Source: an uncultured Clostridia bacterium (GTDB taxonomy: Bacteria; Bacillota; Clostridia; TANB77; CAG-508). From it: a DNA stretch of 64,000 nt. The translations under genes and the position numbers were made by a program. Position 1 is the stretch's first letter, and each line of letters opens with the position of its first letter. The notes under the pieces are model-generated. The model made no database searches and was not told the origin of the DNA. It saw only the letters and a program-made list of their open reading frames with translations. The DNA is taken from contig CASCUT010000005.1 in the NCBI GenBank assembly GCA_949155365.1, positions 1 through 64,000 on the forward strand, in the 5' to 3' direction. This document shows positions 60,984 to 64,000 of this stretch, piece by piece.

Positions 60984-62618
60984 TTATTTCGATAACAAAA
61001 CTAATTTTGCCTGCTTACACTCTTCTCCAGAAAAGCATACAATCCTTTTCTTTTGAGGGTTTAAAAGAATAGATATGAAATCTCCAAACTGTCTTACAAA
61101 GTCTTGGTGATTTTTCGTATCGTTTGTACTAAAACGAAGCTCTGTTTCCACTGGGTGACTGTGAGCAAATCCAAGAAACTGGACATCTCCATAGGAGTCT
61201 TGATAGACTTTGTCTGCTTTTGCCATTGTTTCATTGATAATAGCCACTTCCTCTTGTATTTGCTGAAGACAGAAGTCATCCATGGTAGCCATGTTGCCAG
61301 CTCGATTGTATAAAATGGCTGGTACTACATATTTGATAAGAGATATCTCTTGCCATTGGTTCCCAATTAAAGCTACTTGTTGTTCATACAAGTTACTTGG
61401 GTGGCATTCTCCATAATGAAAAAGATGGTATAAATCTCTTGTGGCTTGTGGCGTAAAGATAACTGTTTTCGTTTCTTCCTCTTTTAATGGCTTTATGGTA
61501 AGATGGTCCATTCTTCCATTCTTTTGTACTAATGGTGTCACAATATCCACATAAGAGGGATTAATTGGTTCTTTTTTTCTCTCTTGCTTTCCTGAAAAGA
61601 AGGTTTTATAGCAAAACTGTGGTGTATTGGTTTCAAAGTCAAAGGTATGAAAACTATCTCCCTTGCAGTATTTCCAATATTCACAATCTTCACACTGTTT
61701 CGCCTTTGTTCGATTTGGATTTCTGTAATATTCAAATTTTTTGTTCCAAACATCACAGAAATTGTCCTGTAATACGTTCCCTTGTATTAACTCTTTCCTT
61801 CTAGGAATATTAGGACATCCAAAAATATCTCCATTAGAAAGAATAGAAGCTACATGAATTCCTGTATAGCAAGCAAATTTCTTGCCGGTTGGGTCTAAGG
61901 TATGTTCTGTATTTCCAAAATAATGAGAGCAACTCCATGTGATAGGAAGTGGCGAAGAGGAATGCTTTTTCATGAAGTCAAATAAAAAGGTATAATCCTC
62001 TGCACTTAGCATTAATTCTTCGTTTTCTTTTGCCCTACCAATGGGGTCAATTCCACTAATTCTAAGAGAATCAATTTCTAACATCGTAAGCATACGATAT
62101 ACTTCTGGCAGTTCTGTAATATTCTTTTTGGTTGCAATAAAAGTAACTTGAATATGCTCTACAAAATCACTCTTTTTCAATTTTTCAATTGCAGAAATGA
62201 TTTTGTTAAAAGAACCTGGTACATGCCGAAACTCTTCATGCGTTTTTTTCATTCCATCGAGACTGATGGTAATCGTTGACATGTGTGTTTCTTTCATTTT
62301 CTGAATTACCTCATCGGTTATTAGCATTCCATTGGTTACTAATCCCCATTTGAAGCCCAGCATATCGGCATAACCTGTAAGTTGAAACAAATCCTTTCTC
62401 ATAAGAGGCTCACCGCCTGTGATGTTAAGCATAATTGTTTTGGTTCCAAACTGATTTGCTACATCATCTAATACTTTTTTTAATATTTCCACCGATAACT
62501 CGTCTTTTTTACTAGCCGTGCACCTGCTCCCACAATGGTCGCAGAGTGCATTGCATTGGCTAGTTACTTCGAAAAAGAGGGTATACAATGGATATTTTCT
62601 ATTGACACTCTTATCCAT
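60984..62618 (-). CDS. Radical SAM/SPASM protein fused to C-terminal JAB/MPN-like domain
   Basis: EVTSQCNALCDHCGS, SPASM-like C-rich CEDCEYWKYCKGD, and GFAHSHPVETELRFSTNDTKNHQDF (JAMM-like HSHP...S..D). Confidence 0.8.
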   Translation of the reverse strand: MDKSVNRKYPLYTLFFEVTSQCNALCDHCGSRCTASKKDELSVEILKKVLDDVANQFGTKTIMLNITGGEPLMRKDLFQLTGYADMLGFKWGLVTNGMLITDEVIQKMKETHMSTITISLDGMKKTHEEFRHVPGSFNKIISAIEKLKKSDFVEHIQVTFIATKKNITELPEVYRMLTMLEIDSLRISGIDPIGRAKENEELMLSAEDYTFLFDFMKKHSSSPLPITWSCSHYFGNTEHTLDPTGKKFACYTGIHVASILSNGDIFGCPNIPRRKELIQGNVLQDNFCDVWNKKFEYYRNPNRTKAKQCEDCEYWKYCKGDSFHTFDFETNTPQFCYKTFFSGKQERKKEPINPSYVDIVTPLVQKNGRMDHLTIKPLKEEETKTVIFTPQATRDLYHLFHYGECHPSNLYEQQVALIGNQWQEISLIKYVVPAILYNRAGNMATMDDFCLQQIQEEVAIINETMAKADKVYQDSYGDVQFLGFAHSHPVETELRFSTNDTKNHQDFVRQFGDFISILLNPQKKRIVCFSGEECKQAKLVLLSK

Positions 62619-62633
62619 TTGCTCTCCTTTCTG

Positions 62634-63080
62634 TTACTCGAGTTCAGAAATAGAACCTGTTGTTGTAATGCTGTCTTCTTCCCTATAGGCTTCTGCTTGG
62701 TTCATGGCTTCTTCTACACTCACTGCCATAGGACAACCATACAGACATTTGATAGACATAGGGTCTCTTCTATACACTACTTCTCTTCTACCTACTGGTT
62801 CTGGATCTCCCTTCTTAATTACAATGAGACCATTTTCAACTATTCCTAATTCTTTTAAGGAACGAAATTCTCCTGTGCAAATTTCAACCAGATTGGTCTT
62901 TTCTTCATTTTCCATATAAACCTTAGTTGTTAAATAAGATTGCTGAAAACAAGAGATATACCCCAAATCTCTTAAACATGCTTTCAACTGCACTTCATCG
63001 ATATCGACGGGAATTGCTACTTTTTTATAATGTTTCCGGTTATAAGTAATATACACATGCATCAAATTTCTTTCTTCCAT
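62634..63080 (-). CDS. Hypothetical, possible beta-grasp ubiquitin-like or substrate protein
   Basis: FRSLKELGIVENGLIVIKKGD and C-terminal KCLYGCPMAVSVEEA; adjoins rSAM-JAB gene. Confidence 0.45.
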   Translation of the reverse strand: MEERNLMHVYITYNRKHYKKVAIPVDIDEVQLKACLRDLGYISCFQQSYLTTKVYMENEEKTNLVEICTGEFRSLKELGIVENGLIVIKKGDPEPVGRREVVYRRDPMSIKCLYGCPMAVSVEEAMNQAEAYREEDSITTTGSISELE

Positions 63081-63359
63081 TCTTTTGGTCTCCTTCCTTT
63101 TTGCCTACCTGTTGCTTGTTACGAATCTTACCCTCCTTGTTATTTTATTGAGTTCTACTAATTTAGTAGTTACTCTTTTCATAAAATATTACGATTTGTA
63201 AATTTTATGGAAACATTTTATCATTTTTCAAACTTAATGTCAATGAAATCGTCAATCCTAAACCTAAATTCTTATGTTAATTTTCTAAAATTTGCTTTTT
63301 TTGTTGGTTTGTGGTATAATGAATCTGTGTTTAAAGAATGAGATTAGAAGGTGTTTTAT

Positions 63360-64000
63360 ATGTATGAAAGTTATAAAGTCTTTCCTTCTGAAGAAAGACA
63401 ATGGAACTTAGCATTTTTAGACGCCACGAAAAACAAAGATAAAAAGAAAGTATTTGAATTGTTAAGACAAGCTAATAATGTGTATTTAGATGAATATTAT
63501 ATTGACCATTCTATTGCAGAATTAAACAATTCAGACCTTTCTTCTGACAAAAGAGAAGAAGTATTAGATGGCTTAAAAAAATGCAAAATTGTAAAAGGTG
63601 TAGCAGATCAAAATCATGCTATATCTATTAAAACTGCCTCAAACACCATTATGGTTTCTAAATTGTCCGATATTATTCCAGAAATCGGAGAGGTTACTCC
63701 TTCTAGTAAAAAAGAAAATCTTGTAAATAAGAGTGTATTCCGCTCTGAATATATTTCACAAATGTTAAGTTTTCCTAATAGTATTGTTACTGGTTATACT
63801 TATGGAATCGCGGATAAAGCCAAAAGTATTGATACTTGGGTAGAATTTAAAAATAATAAAAATCAGGAATTTGTTGTATTTCCTGACTCGAATACAGTTT
63901 ATAATAAAGAAGGTTTTTATTTTTTAAAACATGCTGAACCAATCAAAAAAGTAGCAAGTGATGATTTGAAAGGAAAATCTTCGGTTGGTAAATCTTCTGG
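63360..64000 (+). CDS. Hypothetical protein, truncated by window end
   Basis: MYESYKVFPSEERQWNLAFLDATKNKDKKKVFELLRQ... open to the edge. Confidence 0.6.
   Translation, partial: MYESYKVFPSEERQWNLAFLDATKNKDKKKVFELLRQANNVYLDEYYIDHSIAELNNSDLSSDKREEVLDGLKKCKIVKGVADQNHAISIKTASNTIMVSKLSDIIPEIGEVTPSSKKENLVNKSVFRSEYISQMLSFPNSIVTGYTYGIADKAKSIDTWVEFKNNKNQEFVVFPDSNTVYNKEGFYFLKHAEPIKKVASDDLKGKSSVGKSS

Noticed and set aside
1-64000. tRNA or rRNA genes, including a candidate CGG-decoding tRNA
   Set aside because: I did not recognise any tRNA or rRNA in the window by eye; a covariance-model scan of the whole genome is required.

Overview
AT-rich Firmicutes/Clostridia-like chromosomal segment, mostly minus-strand housekeeping and accessory genes: RNase Y, XerD, SpoIIM, EndoQ-like PHP protein, TmcAL, RNase HI, class B PBP, two-component systems, antiporters, ABC/FtsX systems, GH15, choloylglycine hydrolase, GGDEF-EAL, acyl-CoA synthetase and others. 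The main finding is a recurrent recoding signature. Six native-looking genes are broken in the conventional reading frame at eight positions, and each break sits exactly on an in-frame CGG triplet. Skipping the C of CGG, so the next codon is GGN (Gly), restores a family-consistent protein every time: RNase HI (two sites), EndoQ C-terminus, a membrane-anchored protein (two sites), a BceS-type histidine kinase, an FtsX-family permease and a DUF1294 protein. In my by-eye scan of the other native genes, CGG occurs out of frame many times, but I found no in-frame CGG used as Arg. In contrast, a set of scattered genes with different codon usage and their own promoter and terminator (DEAH helicase, two radical SAM proteins, several hypotheticals) use in-frame CGG as ordinary Arg. 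I interpret this as host-wide +1 frameshifting or quadruplet decoding (CGGN read as Gly) at CGG codons. Other observations: a family of GGGACG-type palindromic repeats that supply the 3' ends of several genes, a probable group IIC intron end next to the rny terminator, and a radical SAM-JAB fusion beside a possible beta-grasp protein. All calls are by eye from sequence; no database searches were run.
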